This document shows positions 23,783 through 33,445 of a DNA stretch of 64,000 nt, in pieces. The notes under the pieces are model-generated. The model had not been told where the DNA came from, searched no databases, and was given only the letters and a program-made list of their open reading frames with translations. A program made the translations under genes and the position numbers. Positions within the stretch are counted from its first letter, which is position 1. Every line of letters starts with the position of its first letter. This stretch comes from Humibacillus sp. DSM 29435 (GTDB taxonomy: Bacteria > Actinomycetota > Actinomycetes > Actinomycetales > Dermatophilaceae), in assembly GCF_001758225.1 (NCBI RefSeq), contig NZ_MAST01000034.1, positions 186,001-250,000 on the forward strand, read 5' to 3'.

Positions 23783-25933
23783 ATGTCGCCCAATGTCCGT
23801 CGCCGGACGTCCGGTCGCCCCGGCGGCCGCGTTGTCCTGACGCGCCCTGACGACCCCGCGCCGATCATTCCGATCCTGGCCCGCCGGGTACGCGAGATCG
23901 AGGCGAAGGTCGGACGTGGCCCGATGAGCCCCTCGAACCGCACGAAGTTCCAGGTGATCGCCCTGCTCGTGCGCTCGGAACGCGCCCGCATCAAGGGTGA
24001 CCCCGAGATCCCGTCGGGGGCTCGAACCGAGCTGCTCAAGCGTCTTGACGGAATCGCGACCATCCTGGCCCAAGTGACCTCTCGTGACACGAGTCTGCTG
24101 ACCCTGCTCGACGGCAAGACCCCCGGCCCGGCCGCTCAACGGTTGCGGCTCGACTGGCTGCTCGAGTCGGGCGCCGAGCTGGCTCCCGAGGACATGGTCA
24201 TCGTCGCTCCGGCGCCTCCCGCTCCGGTCATCCCCGCCGGGGTCACCACGACGCAGGCGCCGGTTCCCGCATCCGTCTCCTCGCGCGTGATGTCCAACCC
24301 CTTCCTCGCGCCCGACCTCGGGCGGGCCCTGCAGCACGAGCGCCTTCCGGGGCGCCTCGCCGGGTGGGACCTGATGGACCCGCTCTACCGCGCCTTCGAG
24401 GAGGGCGCCGGTGGCGGGTCCGCCACGATGGACCTGCCGCCCGCGCCCACCATCGACCGCATCTCGCCGCAGGGTTCGACCCTGATGGTGCACCAGGCCC
24501 GCTTCCTCGAGGAGGTGCGGCTGGGGCATCGAACCTTCCTGCTCGCCGACGAGCCCGGGCTGGGCAAGACGGCCCAGTCGGTGCTGGCTGCCTCCGTGGC
24601 GGGGGCCTACCCGATGCTGGCCGTGGTGCCGAACGTCGTGAAGATCAACTGGGCCCGTGAGGTGCAGCGCTGGACGCCGCAGCGCCGCGTCGCGGTCATC
24701 CACGGAGACGGCCGCGACGTCGACGCCTTCGCCGACGTCTTCGTGGTGAACTACGAGATCCTCGACCGGCACTTCGCCTGGCTCTCGAGCCTCGGGCTGC
24801 GGTCGATGGTGGTCGACGAGGCGCACTTCATCAAGAACCTCAAGTCGCAACGGTCGCAGCAGGTGCTGGCCCTCGCCGACCGTCTTCGTGACCTCACGCC
24901 CGGCGGCAACCCGCTGCTGATGGCCCTCACCGGCACACCGCTGATCAACGACGTCAAGGACTTCCAGGCCATCTGGACCTTCCTCGGGTGGGTGCGCAAC
25001 AACAAGCCCACCTCCGAGCTCATCGGTCGTCTCGAGGAGACCGGGCTCACGCCGTCAGACCGGGCCTTCTACCGCGAGGCGCGCTCGGCTGTCGTCGACA
25101 TGGGCATCGTGCGACGGCGCAAGGTCGACGTCGCCAAGGACCTGCCCGAGAAGCGCGTCGCAGACATCCCCGTCGAGCTCGACGACGACCTCGGCCGTTC
25201 CGTGCGCCAGGCCGAACGGGCCTTGGGTCAGCGGCTGCTGGTCAAGTACCGCGCGTTCCTCACCGAGCACAACGCCGCCGAGATCCCCGGTGAGCCCGAC
25301 GAGGCGCTGATGCGTCGCGTGGCCGCGGCCGAGCTGAAGTCCTCCTCGGCGAAGAACGGCACCGAGAACGTCTTCTCGCTCGTGCGCCGCATCGGTCAGG
25401 CCAAGGCCTCCCTCGCGTCCGACTACGCCATCCAGCTCTCTCACTCGGTCGGCAAGGTGGTCTTCTTCGCGAAGCACATCGACGTCATGGACACCGCCGA
25501 GCGCAAGCTGGCGGATGCCGGTCTGCGCACCGTCTCTGTTCGCGGCGAGCAGACCTCGAAGCAGCGCCAGGTCGCCATCGACGCGTTCCAGAACGACCCG
25601 GAGGTCGCGGTCGCGGTGTGTTCGCTCACGGCCGCCGGAGTCGGCCTCAACCTGCACGCCGCCTCGAACGTGGTGCTCGCCGAGCTGTCGTGGACCGCCG
25701 CCGAGCAGGGCCAGGCGATCGACCGGGTGCACCGCATCGGCCAGGACGAACCGGTCACCGCGTGGCGCATTCTGGCCGCCGGCACGATCGACTCCAAGAT
25801 CGCCGAGCTCATCGACGCCAAGCAGGGGCTCGCCGCCCGCGCTCTCGACGGGAGCGACGAGGAGGTCGCGTCGGGCGACACCCTCCAGCTCGAGGCGCTC
25901 GTCCAGCTGCTGCGCCAGGCCCTGGCCGACTGA
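23783..25933 (+). CDS. SNF2-family DEAD/DEAH helicase-like ATPase (SMARCAL1-like)
   Basis: 716 residues from the ATG at 23783, which has AGGAGGA 2 nt upstream; longer in-frame readings would overlap the transporter gene and lack a ribosome site. A 240-residue N-terminal domain has no recognised motif. The two RecA lobes carry Walker A (ADEPGLGKTAQS, near 253-264), DEAH box (VVDEAHFIKN, near 344), and motif VI (DRVHRIGQDEPVTAW, near 647). The compact SNF2 core lacks zinc fingers and resembles SMARCAL1/annealing-helicase-like bacterial proteins; a DNA repair or remodelling role is likely. The 274-bp leader (23509-23782) has no other gene. Confidence 0.9.
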   Translation: MSPNVRRRTSGRPGGRVVLTRPDDPAPIIPILARRVREIEAKVGRGPMSPSNRTKFQVIALLVRSERARIKGDPEIPSGARTELLKRLDGIATILAQVTSRDTSLLTLLDGKTPGPAAQRLRLDWLLESGAELAPEDMVIVAPAPPAPVIPAGVTTTQAPVPASVSSRVMSNPFLAPDLGRALQHERLPGRLAGWDLMDPLYRAFEEGAGGGSATMDLPPAPTIDRISPQGSTLMVHQARFLEEVRLGHRTFLLADEPGLGKTAQSVLAASVAGAYPMLAVVPNVVKINWAREVQRWTPQRRVAVIHGDGRDVDAFADVFVVNYEILDRHFAWLSSLGLRSMVVDEAHFIKNLKSQRSQQVLALADRLRDLTPGGNPLLMALTGTPLINDVKDFQAIWTFLGWVRNNKPTSELIGRLEETGLTPSDRAFYREARSAVVDMGIVRRRKVDVAKDLPEKRVADIPVELDDDLGRSVRQAERALGQRLLVKYRAFLTEHNAAEIPGEPDEALMRRVAAAELKSSSAKNGTENVFSLVRRIGQAKASLASDYAIQLSHSVGKVVFFAKHIDVMDTAERKLADAGLRTVSVRGEQTSKQRQVAIDAFQNDPEVAVAVCSLTAAGVGLNLHAASNVVLAELSWTAAEQGQAIDRVHRIGQDEPVTAWRILAAGTIDSKIAELIDAKQGLAARALDGSDEEVASGDTLQLEALVQLLRQALAD

Positions 25934-25951
25934 CCGACTGACCGACTGACC
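25928..25951 (+). repeat. 8-bp tandem repeat GACTGACC x3 across a stop codon
   Basis: Three exact copies of GACTGACC span the stop codon of the SNF2 gene (TGA at 25931-25933). Copy-number change would not alter the protein because the stop lies in the first unit. Confidence 0.85.
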
Positions 25952-26106
25952 CCTGGTCATAGCGGGTCGCCGCGAACGATCGCCGACCACGAACGATCAT
26001 GAGCGGTCAGGACCGAACCTGACCCGCCAGGGGGCTGAGGCGGGCCCACCTCACCCGAGCATAATGAGCAGTGCCTGACTGGGGTGCCGATTTCGAGAGG
26101 ACTCAG

Positions 26107-27534
26107 ATGCCGTCGATGCGCAGCACGGAGAGCATCTTCCTGCGACTCGAACGCGCCGGCTACCCGATGGACGTTGCCGGGATCTACGTGCTCGAGGCGG
26201 CCCCGGAAGGGCCGTTGCCCTTCGCCGACATTCGGGCGGTCTTCGCCCAACGGCTCTCCGGCTCGCCCATCGCCAACCGGGTGATCGCGCATGCCCCGCT
26301 GCGCATCGGCGAGGATCGCTGGTCGCAGGCAGACTCGGTCGACCTCGACGCGCACATGCACTACCGAGTGGTGCCGGCACCGGGCGACCAGAGTGCCCTG
26401 ATGAACACCGTGCTGGACGTCACGAGCCAGCCGCTCGACCGCGGCCGGCCGCTCTGGGAGGCCTGGTACCTGACGGGGCTGGCCGATGGGCGGTCGGCGC
26501 TGGTGCTGCGCCTGCACCATGCGGTGATGGACGGCATGGGCATGATCGCGCTGCAGCAGCTGCTCTTCGACGTCGCTCCCTCCCCCGTCTGTCACGACCT
26601 CGAGCCGACGCCGATGGTCGGGCGGCCCCACCCCTCGTTGCTGCGACGGGCAGTGGTGGAGATACCCAGCCGCCTGGCGGCCAACACCGTCGCCACGAAG
26701 CGGCTTCTGGCCAGTGCCGCCGAACAGGTTGGCGTGCTTGCCCGGTCTCCGCGCCCGGCGCCCATTCGGCTGCCCGAGCTACCGGGCTACGTGCCCTCCC
26801 TGACCAACGCCCCGCCGTTGACGCTCTTCAACCAGCACGTCACCGATCCGCACAAGTCGATCGCGATCGTCAGCCTGCCCTTCGCCCAGGTGCAGGCGGT
26901 GCGGGTGGTGGTCCCTGGAACAACCATCAACGAGGTGCTGCTCGCGCTCGTGACCGGGAGCATGCGCGACTATCTGGCGGCGCACGACGACCTGCCTGAC
27001 CGCCCCATCCGCACCACATGTCCCGTCAACGTGCGGGCCGCGGGTGACGACGGCCTGCCCGGCAACCACCTAACCACGATGTGGGTCGACCTGCCCGTAC
27101 ACCTGGACGACCCCGTAAAAAGGCTGGCCGCGGTGCGCGCGAGCTCGGCCGCGGCCAAGGCCGCCCTGCCCCGGTCTCGGGCCGAGTGGGACTCCCTCGC
27201 CGACGTCGGTGACCTGTTGCTGCCCGGCGTCGTCTCGGCCGCCATGGCCTTCGCCGGCACCAAGGCGTCGAGCCTGCTGCCGCCCACCCAGAACCTCACC
27301 GTCTCGACGCTGGCTGGGCCTCGTCAGCCGCTCTACCTGGCCACCCGCCGCATCGCCAACGTCTTCCTCCGCGGCATCGTGAGCCCGCCGGTTCACCTGT
27401 TCGTGGCCGCCATCACCTACGACCAGCACGTCGACATCAGTGTCACCACGGTGAGCCAGCTGTGCCCCGACCCACAGGCGCTGGTCGACGGCCTGGCGAC
27501 CGAGCTCGACCGGCTCCTGGCCGCCGTTCCCTGA
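26107..27534 (+). CDS. wax ester synthase/diacylglycerol acyltransferase (WS/DGAT) family
   Basis: 475 residues from the ATG at 26107, 6 nt after AGAGG; a GTG at 26071 is an alternative with a weaker site. The catalytic motif HHxxxDG reads LHHAVMDGMG near residue 137, and the family ND motif region is replaced by the usual actinobacterial NVRAAGDDGLPGNH block. The C-terminal SVTTVSQLCPDPQALVDGL is also typical. The enzyme would esterify acyl-CoA to a fatty alcohol or diacylglycerol, making storage lipid at the inner membrane. Unknown acceptor specificity. Confidence 0.9.
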   Translation: MPSMRSTESIFLRLERAGYPMDVAGIYVLEAAPEGPLPFADIRAVFAQRLSGSPIANRVIAHAPLRIGEDRWSQADSVDLDAHMHYRVVPAPGDQSALMNTVLDVTSQPLDRGRPLWEAWYLTGLADGRSALVLRLHHAVMDGMGMIALQQLLFDVAPSPVCHDLEPTPMVGRPHPSLLRRAVVEIPSRLAANTVATKRLLASAAEQVGVLARSPRPAPIRLPELPGYVPSLTNAPPLTLFNQHVTDPHKSIAIVSLPFAQVQAVRVVVPGTTINEVLLALVTGSMRDYLAAHDDLPDRPIRTTCPVNVRAAGDDGLPGNHLTTMWVDLPVHLDDPVKRLAAVRASSAAAKAALPRSRAEWDSLADVGDLLLPGVVSAAMAFAGTKASSLLPPTQNLTVSTLAGPRQPLYLATRRIANVFLRGIVSPPVHLFVAAITYDQHVDISVTTVSQLCPDPQALVDGLATELDRLLAAVP

Positions 27535-27535
27535 C

Positions 27536-27562
27536 GGCTCTGCGGGCTCTGCGGGCTCTGCG
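27536..27562 (+). repeat. 9-bp tandem repeat GGCTCTGCG x3
   Basis: Three exact copies immediately after the stop codon of the acyltransferase gene. Simple-sequence repeat; the rest of the gap to 27698 holds no gene. Confidence 0.85.
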
Positions 27563-27698
27563 GGTCTGACAGGGATGCCGGTCAGGCGGGCCGAACGGCG
27601 CTCAGGCAGAACAGCGGCCACGCCGGGTCGAGCCTGACGCGCCACTGCGGCGGAGCGGACTACGCCTGTCGGAGGCCTCGACGCGCATCCGACGTGAC

Positions 27699-28208
27699 TC
27701 AGAGCTCGACGTGCAGGATGCTGAGCCCCACCCGCTCGCCCGTGGGCAGCTCGTGGGCCCGAGGCACCGTGCCGACCACCACGAAGCCGAGGCTCTCGTA
27801 CAGCCCGATCGCTGGCCGGTTGGTCTCGACCACGGCGTTGAACTGCATTGCGGCGTAGCCCGACTCCCGCGCCCAGGCCAGTGAGTCGACGACCAAGGAT
27901 CGGCCCACACCACGTCCGCGCGCCGCCCTCGTCACCATGTAGCTCGCCGTGGCCACGTGCGCACCCGGCCCTGGTCGGTTGCGACCCATCTTCGCGGTTC
28001 CCACCACCAGGTCATCGCCGACCACGGCCACGCTGGCTCGGCCACCCGGACCGTTGTCGAGCCAGATCTCGCGGGCGACCGTCTCGCTCAGGTCGGTCGG
28101 GAAGGGAAAGGTGTCGCCGGCTCGAACGACCTGCTCGATGATCGACCACACCTGCGCCCAGTCGGCCTCAGTCAGATCACGGACGACAACGGCATCCGGC
28201 TCACTCAC
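27699..28208 (-). CDS. GNAT-family N-acetyltransferase
   Basis: 169 residues from the GTG at 28208, with GGAGGG about 7 nt before it. The acetyl-CoA motif A is TASYMVTRAARGRGVGRSLV; motif B follows as MQFNAVVETNRPAIGLYESLGF. The substrate is unknown. It lies 16 nt downstream of nadE on the same strand, so the two are probably co-transcribed. A longer in-frame reading would overlap nadE and is a shadow. Confidence 0.85.
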   Translation of the reverse strand: MSEPDAVVVRDLTEADWAQVWSIIEQVVRAGDTFPFPTDLSETVAREIWLDNGPGGRASVAVVGDDLVVGTAKMGRNRPGPGAHVATASYMVTRAARGRGVGRSLVVDSLAWARESGYAAMQFNAVVETNRPAIGLYESLGFVVVGTVPRAHELPTGERVGLSILHVEL

Positions 28209-28224
28209 GGCGCACCCTCCGTCG

Positions 28225-30267
28225 TCACCGCTCGGGCACGTTGGCGTCGAGCTCACCGAGCCACGTCGTCGCGCTGGCGTCAGACGGCATCCGCCAGTCT
28301 CCTCGGGGTGAGAGCGACCCGCCGGCCACCACCTTCGGCCCGTTCGGAAGGGCGGAGCGCTTGAACTGGTTGGCGAAGTAGCGGGTGATGAACACCTCGA
28401 GCCACTTGCGGATGGTGGGCAGGTCGTAGGCCGCGCGCTCGGCGTCGGGGTAGCCGGCGGGCCACTCCCCCACCTCGACGTCGCTCCAGGCGTGGTGGGC
28501 CAGGAAGGCGATCTTCGACGGGCGGTAGCCGCGGCGGAGCACGTGGAAGAGGGTGAAGTCCTGCAGCGAGTAGGGCCCGATACGGTCCTGCGTGCTCTGC
28601 GGCTTCTCACCCTCCTTCGCCGGCACCAGCTCGGGCGAGATCTCGGTGTCGAGGATCGACTCGAGCGTCTCGGCCACCGGCTCCTCGAACTGAGCCGATG
28701 AGATCACCCAGCGAATCAAGTGTTGTATCAACGTCTTCGGTACGCCGGCGTTGACGCCGTAGTGCGACATCTGGTCACCAACGCCGTAGGTGCACCAGCC
28801 GAGCGCCAGCTCGGAGAGGTCACCGGTGCCGAGCACGATGCCGCCCCGCTGGTTGGCGATGCGAAAGAGGTAGTCGGTGCGGATGCCGGCCTGCACGTTC
28901 TCGAAGGTGACGTCGTACACCTCCTCGCCGCGCCCGAAGGGGTGGTCCATCGCGGTCAGCATCTCGGTCGCCGCGGGCCGGATGTCGAGCTCTGCCCACG
29001 TCACGTCGAGCGATCCCATGAGCGAGATGGCGTTGTTCTTCGTGTGGTCGCTCGTGGCGAAGCCGGGCATGGTGAACGCGAGGATGTCGCTGCGAGGGCG
29101 ACCGAGCCGGTCCATGGCCTTGGCCGCCACGATGAGGGCGTGGGTGCTGTCGAGGCCACCGCTGACCCCGATGACGATCTTGGGCCGGCCGATGGCCGTC
29201 AGGCGCTGCTCGAGCCCGGAGACCTGGATGTTGTAGGCCTCGTAGCAGTCGAGGGCGAGACGCTGCTCGTCGTCGGGCACGAACGGGAAGCGGTCGACCT
29301 TGCGCAGCAGCCCGATGTCGTCGGTGGGCGGGTCGAGCCGCACATCGACGGTGCGGAATTCGCTCGTGCGGGTCGCGTGGGTGCGACGGTTGTCATCGAA
29401 GGTGCCCTGACGCTGACGCTCCTGACGCAGCAGGTCGAGGTCGATGTCGGCGATCGAGGTGCGGTCTCCCTCGGGAAACCGCTCGGTCTCGGCGAGCAGG
29501 GCACCGTTCTCGTAGATCATCGTCTGGCCGTCCCACGAGAGGTCGGTCGAGCTCTCACCCTCGCCGGCCGCGGCGTAGAGATAGGCGGCCAGGCACCGCA
29601 TCGAGGCCGTGCGGCAGAGCAGGTGACGGTCCTCGGCCTTCGACACGGTGATCGGGCTGCCCGAGACGTTGGCCAGCACGGTGGCTCCGGCGAGGGCCGC
29701 CTCGTGGCTGGGTGGGATCGGCACCCAGAGGTCTTCGCACACCTCGACGTGGAGCACGAGGCCCGGCACGTCGACGGCGCGGAAGAGCAGGTCGGGCCCG
29801 AACGGCACCCACTGGCCGGCCACCTCGATGTCGAGGCCCCGTTGGTCGTCGCCCGGCGCGAAGTGTCGCCGTTCGTAGAACTCGCGGTAGGTGGGCAGGT
29901 ACGACTTCGGGGCGACCCCGATGATGCCGCCGCCCTGAATCACGACAGCGCAGTTGTACAGCCGGTTGCCCCGGGCCAGTGGAGCCCCGACGACGAAGAT
30001 CGGGCGCAGGTCGGCAGTCGCCTCGCAGATGCGGGCCAGAGCCTCGTCGACAGCGTCGAGCAGGGGGTCCTGCAACAGCAGGTCGTCGATGGCGTAGCCC
30101 GACAGTCCGAGCTCGGGAAAGACGGCGACGGCCACCCCGTCGTCGTGCAGGTCGCGCACCCTGGCGATGACGGTGTCGGCGTTGCGCTGCGGGTCGGCGA
30201 TGGCGAGCGGCACCGTGCAGGCCGCGACCCGGGCGAACCCGTGGCGGTACGAGCTCCAGAAGTCCAT
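28225..30267 (-). CDS. nadE: glutamine-dependent NAD+ synthetase
   Basis: 680 residues from the ATG at 30267. Last step of NAD+ synthesis: ATP-dependent amidation of nicotinate adenine dinucleotide with glutamine nitrogen. The N-terminal nitrilase-like glutaminase has the triad Glu52 (FPELGLSGY), Lys121 (PKSYLPTY) and Cys177 ([13 protein letters not shown]), numbering within one of the M. tuberculosis enzyme (52/121/176), which supports this start. The synthetase half has the PP-loop [13 protein letters not shown] and the conserved [19 protein letters not shown]. Large fused form as in mycobacteria, so no separate amidotransferase is required. Confidence 0.97.
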   Translation of the reverse strand: MDFWSSYRHGFARVAACTVPLAIADPQRNADTVIARVRDLHDDGVAVAVFPELGLSGYAIDDLLLQDPLLDAVDEALARICEATADLRPIFVVGAPLARGNRLYNCAVVIQGGGIIGVAPKSYLPTYREFYERRHFAPGDDQRGLDIEVAGQWVPFGPDLLFRAVDVPGLVLHVEVCEDLWVPIPPSHEAALAGATVLANVSGSPITVSKAEDRHLLCRTASMRCLAAYLYAAAGEGESSTDLSWDGQTMIYENGALLAETERFPEGDRTSIADIDLDLLRQERQRQGTFDDNRRTHATRTSEFRTVDVRLDPPTDDIGLLRKVDRFPFVPDDEQRLALDCYEAYNIQVSGLEQRLTAIGRPKIVIGVSGGLDSTHALIVAAKAMDRLGRPRSDILAFTMPGFATSDHTKNNAISLMGSLDVTWAELDIRPAATEMLTAMDHPFGRGEEVYDVTFENVQAGIRTDYLFRIANQRGGIVLGTGDLSELALGWCTYGVGDQMSHYGVNAGVPKTLIQHLIRWVISSAQFEEPVAETLESILDTEISPELVPAKEGEKPQSTQDRIGPYSLQDFTLFHVLRRGYRPSKIAFLAHHAWSDVEVGEWPAGYPDAERAAYDLPTIRKWLEVFITRYFANQFKRSALPNGPKVVAGGSLSPRGDWRMPSDASATTWLGELDANVPER

Positions 30268-30319
30268 GACCACAGTCAAGCGGATGCCGGCCTGTTGTCG
30301 CGCGCCGGGCCGCAGATAC

Positions 30320-30325
30320 TACACT
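30320..30325 (+). promoter_or_regulatory. -10 box with hairpin leader for the PPOX gene
   Basis: TACACT is followed by a leader of about 50 nt that can fold (GGAG at 30331 with CTCC at 30362; GACGG at 30344 with CCGTC at 30358). The AAAGG ribosome site for the ATG at 30382 lies just past the hairpin. Confidence 0.4.
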
Positions 30326-30381
30326 TCGTAGGAGAAGGCCGCCGACGGCTAACGGGGCCGTCCTCCCGAAAGGTGACGACG

Positions 30382-30810
30382 ATGTCTGCGAGTGAAGAAC
30401 CGACCCATGAGATGCACCCGGAAGAGAGCTGGGAGTTTCTGCGCGGCCATGAGTTCGGCCGGATCGCCTTCCATCTGCTCGACGAGGTGCACATCGTTCC
30501 GATCAACTACGTCGTCGAGGGCGAGCGGTTGATCTTTCGCACCTCTGAGGGCAGCAAGCTGCTCGGACTGAAGATGAACGCCGACGTGGCCTTCGAGACC
30601 GACGAGATCACCGACGAGGTTGCCACCAGCGTCGTGCTGCGCGGCCAGGCCCGCGAGCTGACCGGCGACGCCGGCAGACTCGTCGAGCAGCTCCCCCTGC
30701 GACCATGGGTCGACACGCCGAAGATGCGCATCATCGCCATCGAGAAGATCGAGGTCACTGGCCGCCGGTTCGACCTCGCCCGCCCGTGGCTGCGAGCCCG
30801 GGTCGACTGA
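30382..30810 (+). CDS. pyridoxamine 5'-phosphate oxidase-fold protein
   Basis: 142 residues. The split-barrel fold is indicated by SWEFLRGHEFGRIAFHLLDE, HIVPINYVVEGERLIFRTSEGSK and DVAFETDEI, as in many small actinobacterial flavin or F420-binding proteins (PNPOx-like). No catalytic set for true PLP synthesis is present, so the function is probably redox or ligand binding with FMN or F420. The ATG follows AAAGG by 9 nt. Confidence 0.82.
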   Translation: MSASEEPTHEMHPEESWEFLRGHEFGRIAFHLLDEVHIVPINYVVEGERLIFRTSEGSKLLGLKMNADVAFETDEITDEVATSVVLRGQARELTGDAGRLVEQLPLRPWVDTPKMRIIAIEKIEVTGRRFDLARPWLRARVD

Positions 30811-30898
30811 CGCCGACTTCATCGCGATCGCAGGAGGGTCGATCCAGTGGCCACCACGGTGCGTCTCCCTCGCGCGTTCGGCACCTCCGAAGACGGGC

Positions 30899-30964
30899 AG
30901 GTGCCAGACGCGCAGGCTGTTGCGCGTCTGGCACCTCTGAGCGCTGGCAGGTGCCAGACGCGCA
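30899..30964. repeat. AGGTGCCAGACGCGCA repeat: 16-bp perfect dyad plus a third copy
   Basis: AGGTGCCAGACGCGCA (30899-30914) is perfectly inverted at 30921-30936 around a 6-nt loop, and the same 16-mer recurs in direct orientation at 30949-30964. It stands between the convergent PPOX and TDT genes. The dyad could end transcription from both sides, but the extra copy and absence of a T-tract point to a REP-like dispersed element. Confidence 0.85.
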
Positions 30965-31015
30965 TCCGCCGGCCGCCCAGCGGCATCCGATCTGTCACCC
31001 GGGCGTGCTTGCCGA

Positions 31016-32128
31016 TCAGACGTCGACGGCTCCGCCGCGCAGCTGCCGGGCGATGTCGCGCATCATGGCCACGAACACGATGACCCAGGCAGTCAGGGCC
31101 ACCCAGATCCAGCCGGCCCCGATGGCCTCGAGGATCGGCAGGTGGTCGGCCCGCCCGAGGTACGTGCTGGCCACGGCGTACATCCCGAGCGGGAAGACGA
31201 TGCTCCACAGCGCAGGCGAGTAGCTCAGCGGTACGCGCTTGAACACGTGCCGCCACAGGCCCGCTGCCACCAGCACCGGGATCAGCCAGGTCGCGAAGCA
31301 CCAGAAGACGACCGACATGCCGGCGATCAGCGCCCTGGTCGCATCGACCATCGGCGCGGTCTGCATCTCCACGATGCGCGCGCCGGCCAGCACCGTGATC
31401 GCCACCGCCCCCATGGCCACCCAGTAGGGCGGGTCGAGCTGCACCGGCTCGAGGCGGTAGAGCATCAGACGCAACGACACGAAGACGCCGACCGCCGCGT
31501 ACAGAAACACCCCGACCGACCACGAGAAGACCGCGATGATGGCCAGCCCGATACGCCCGTTGGTGACCACCACCTCGAGGCTCGACGCAGCGATGGCGAC
31601 CGACTGGCTGGCGACGACCCAGATGAACCAGGTGCCGTTGGCGCTCGCCAGCACCGGCCGCTCGGAATGCCCCAGCACGGCGCTCCACGGCACGACGTAG
31701 CCCAGCACGAACCAGCACAGCCCCGCCACGACGAGCAGCACACCCGTCGCGGCGTGCCAGCCCTGCTCACCGGCGCGCACGCCGAGCACGTTGGTGCCGG
31801 CCACGAAGGTGAAGAACCCGAACGCGCGTTTGGGGTCGGTGAAGTCGGAGCGCATGTCGTGATGGAAGGCGACCAACCGCCAGGCGTTCAACACCACGAG
31901 CACCACGTAGCTGACCACTCCTGCCACGAACAGCACTGCCGAGACTGCTCTGAAGCCACCGAGGTCGAGCCCGAGCGAGATGATGCCGGAGCCCATGACG
32001 AGCGCGAAATAGCCGGGGGTCAGCCCCTGCACCCCGGCCGCAACCCGCCCGTTTCGGTCGAGGTATCCCGCGGCTCCACCACCCGTGGTGAGCTGTGCGC
32101 TGTGACGACCCGCGTCAGCGGACGGCAT
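31016..32128 (-). CDS. TDT/SLAC1-family transporter
   Basis: 370 residues from the ATG at 32128 (a GTG one codon earlier is possible), about ten membrane helices. The first is [20 protein letters not shown], typical of the tellurite-resistance/dicarboxylate transporter family; later ones include [17 protein letters not shown] and [14 protein letters not shown]. Substrates of the family include C4-dicarboxylates, sulphite and anions. The start overlaps the end of kbl by 14 nt, so the two are co-transcribed, which hints at a metabolic rather than tellurite role. Confidence 0.85.
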   Translation of the reverse strand: MPSADAGRHSAQLTTGGGAAGYLDRNGRVAAGVQGLTPGYFALVMGSGIISLGLDLGGFRAVSAVLFVAGVVSYVVLVVLNAWRLVAFHHDMRSDFTDPKRAFGFFTFVAGTNVLGVRAGEQGWHAATGVLLVVAGLCWFVLGYVVPWSAVLGHSERPVLASANGTWFIWVVASQSVAIAASSLEVVVTNGRIGLAIIAVFSWSVGVFLYAAVGVFVSLRLMLYRLEPVQLDPPYWVAMGAVAITVLAGARIVEMQTAPMVDATRALIAGMSVVFWCFATWLIPVLVAAGLWRHVFKRVPLSYSPALWSIVFPLGMYAVASTYLGRADHLPILEAIGAGWIWVALTAWVIVFVAMMRDIARQLRGGAVDV

Positions 32129-33308
32129 CACGAGCCCCGACGAAGGCTGCTACGCAGGCCCGTACGTCAGCCTCGGAGTGAGCCGCCGAGAGCTGCACCC
32201 GGATGCGGGCCTTGCCCCGGGGTACCACCGGGAAGCTGAACGCGATCACGTAGACACCGTGAGCAAGCATGTGGTCGGCGATCGCCGCGGCGAGGCGCGC
32301 GCCGTCGTCGCCGGGGAACATGACCGGCCGGATCGGGTGGGTGCCGGGCAACAGCTCGAAACCCGCCTCGGTCATGAGGTGGTGGAACAGCTCAGTGTTG
32401 GCCTTGAGGGTCTCGCGCTTCTCGGCCGACCCCTCCACCAGTGCGAGGGCCGCCATCGACCCGGCTGCCACTGCCGGCGCCACGGAGTTGGAGAAGAGGT
32501 AGGGCCGCGAGCGCTGCCGCAGCAGGTCGACGACCTCGCGGTGCGAGCTGACGTACCCCCCCGAGGCCCCACCGAGCGCCTTGCCGAGCGTGCCGGTGAT
32601 GATGTCGACGCGGTCCATCACGCCGAACAGCTCGGGGGTGCCGCGCCCGCCGTCGCCGACGAAGCCGACCGCGTGGGAGTCGTCGACGAGAACCATGGCA
32701 CCGAACTCGTCTGCGAGGTCGCAGATCTCATCCAACGGGGCGTAGGAGCCGTCCATCGAGAACACGCCGTCGGTCACCACCACCATCCGCTTCGCGTCGG
32801 CGGCCCGCGCGGCGGTCAGCTGGTCGCGCAGGTCGGCCATGTCACGGTTGCGGTAGCGGAATCGCTTCGCCTTCGACAGCCGAACCCCGTCGATGATCGA
32901 CGCGTGGTTGAGCTCGTCGCTGATGATCGCGTCGTCAGGGCCGAACAACACCTCGAACACGCCACCGTTGGCGTCGAAGCACGACGAGTAGAGAATCGTC
33001 GCCTCCATGCCGAGAAAGTCAGAGATCTTCTCTTCCAGCGCCGTGTGCAGGGTCTGGGTGCCGCAGATGAAGCGGACCGATGCCATGCCGAAGCCCCACT
33101 CGTCGAGCGCCGACTTCGCCGCTGCCACGACCGATGGCTCGTTGGCCAGCCCCAGGTAGTTGTTGGCGCAGAAGTTCAGGGCGTCAGCCTTGCGGGTCGT
33201 GACGTGCGCCGACTGGGGTGAGGTGAGCTCGCGCTCGTTCTTGTAGAGACCGGCATCCTCGATCTGCTGCAGCGTGGCGGCGATCTCGTCCTTGACTGAG
33301 CCGTACAT
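32115..33308 (-). CDS. kbl: glycine C-acetyltransferase (2-amino-3-ketobutyrate CoA ligase)
   Basis: 397 residues from the ATG at 33308 (GAGGA 5 nt upstream), matching the usual 398. PLP enzyme of the alpha-oxoamine synthase family; cleaves 2-amino-3-oxobutyrate with CoA to glycine and acetyl-CoA in threonine degradation. Recognisable blocks are [43 protein letters not shown] and the PLP lysine in [16 protein letters not shown]. Its usual partner tdh is not adjacent but lies 8 kb away at 40787-41824 on the same strand. Confidence 0.95.
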   Translation of the reverse strand: MYGSVKDEIAATLQQIEDAGLYKNERELTSPQSAHVTTRKADALNFCANNYLGLANEPSVVAAAKSALDEWGFGMASVRFICGTQTLHTALEEKISDFLGMEATILYSSCFDANGGVFEVLFGPDDAIISDELNHASIIDGVRLSKAKRFRYRNRDMADLRDQLTAARAADAKRMVVVTDGVFSMDGSYAPLDEICDLADEFGAMVLVDDSHAVGFVGDGGRGTPELFGVMDRVDIITGTLGKALGGASGGYVSSHREVVDLLRQRSRPYLFSNSVAPAVAAGSMAALALVEGSAEKRETLKANTELFHHLMTEAGFELLPGTHPIRPVMFPGDDGARLAAAIADHMLAHGVYVIAFSFPVVPRGKARIRVQLSAAHSEADVRACVAAFVGARDAVR

Positions 33309-33433
33309 CGGTGTCCTCACTGGGGTCGGTTGGGGTCCACTGCCAATGTATGCCGCTCAGACCCGGTCAACGACCGACGCTGCAACGGCCGTACGTCATG
33401 CCGCCAACGAATCGGCGCCCGTGCACGCCCCAC

Positions 33434-33439
33434 TAGAGT
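33434..33439 (+). promoter_or_regulatory. -10 box of a leaderless transcript
   Basis: TAGAGT stands 6 nt before the GTG at 33446. No ribosome site is visible. Confidence 0.5.
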
Positions 33440-33445
33440 TTTCTC

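Noticed and set aside
28720-30381. Long plus-strand open frame opposite nadE
   Set aside because: It is the reverse reading of a strongly supported nadE gene; the composition (many Val, Gly, Arg, His, Asp) is that of an antisense GC-rich frame. Only its last part, from 30382, is a real gene.
31016-32128. Tellurite resistance determinant
   Set aside because: Family name only; linkage to kbl gives no support for a tellurite role.
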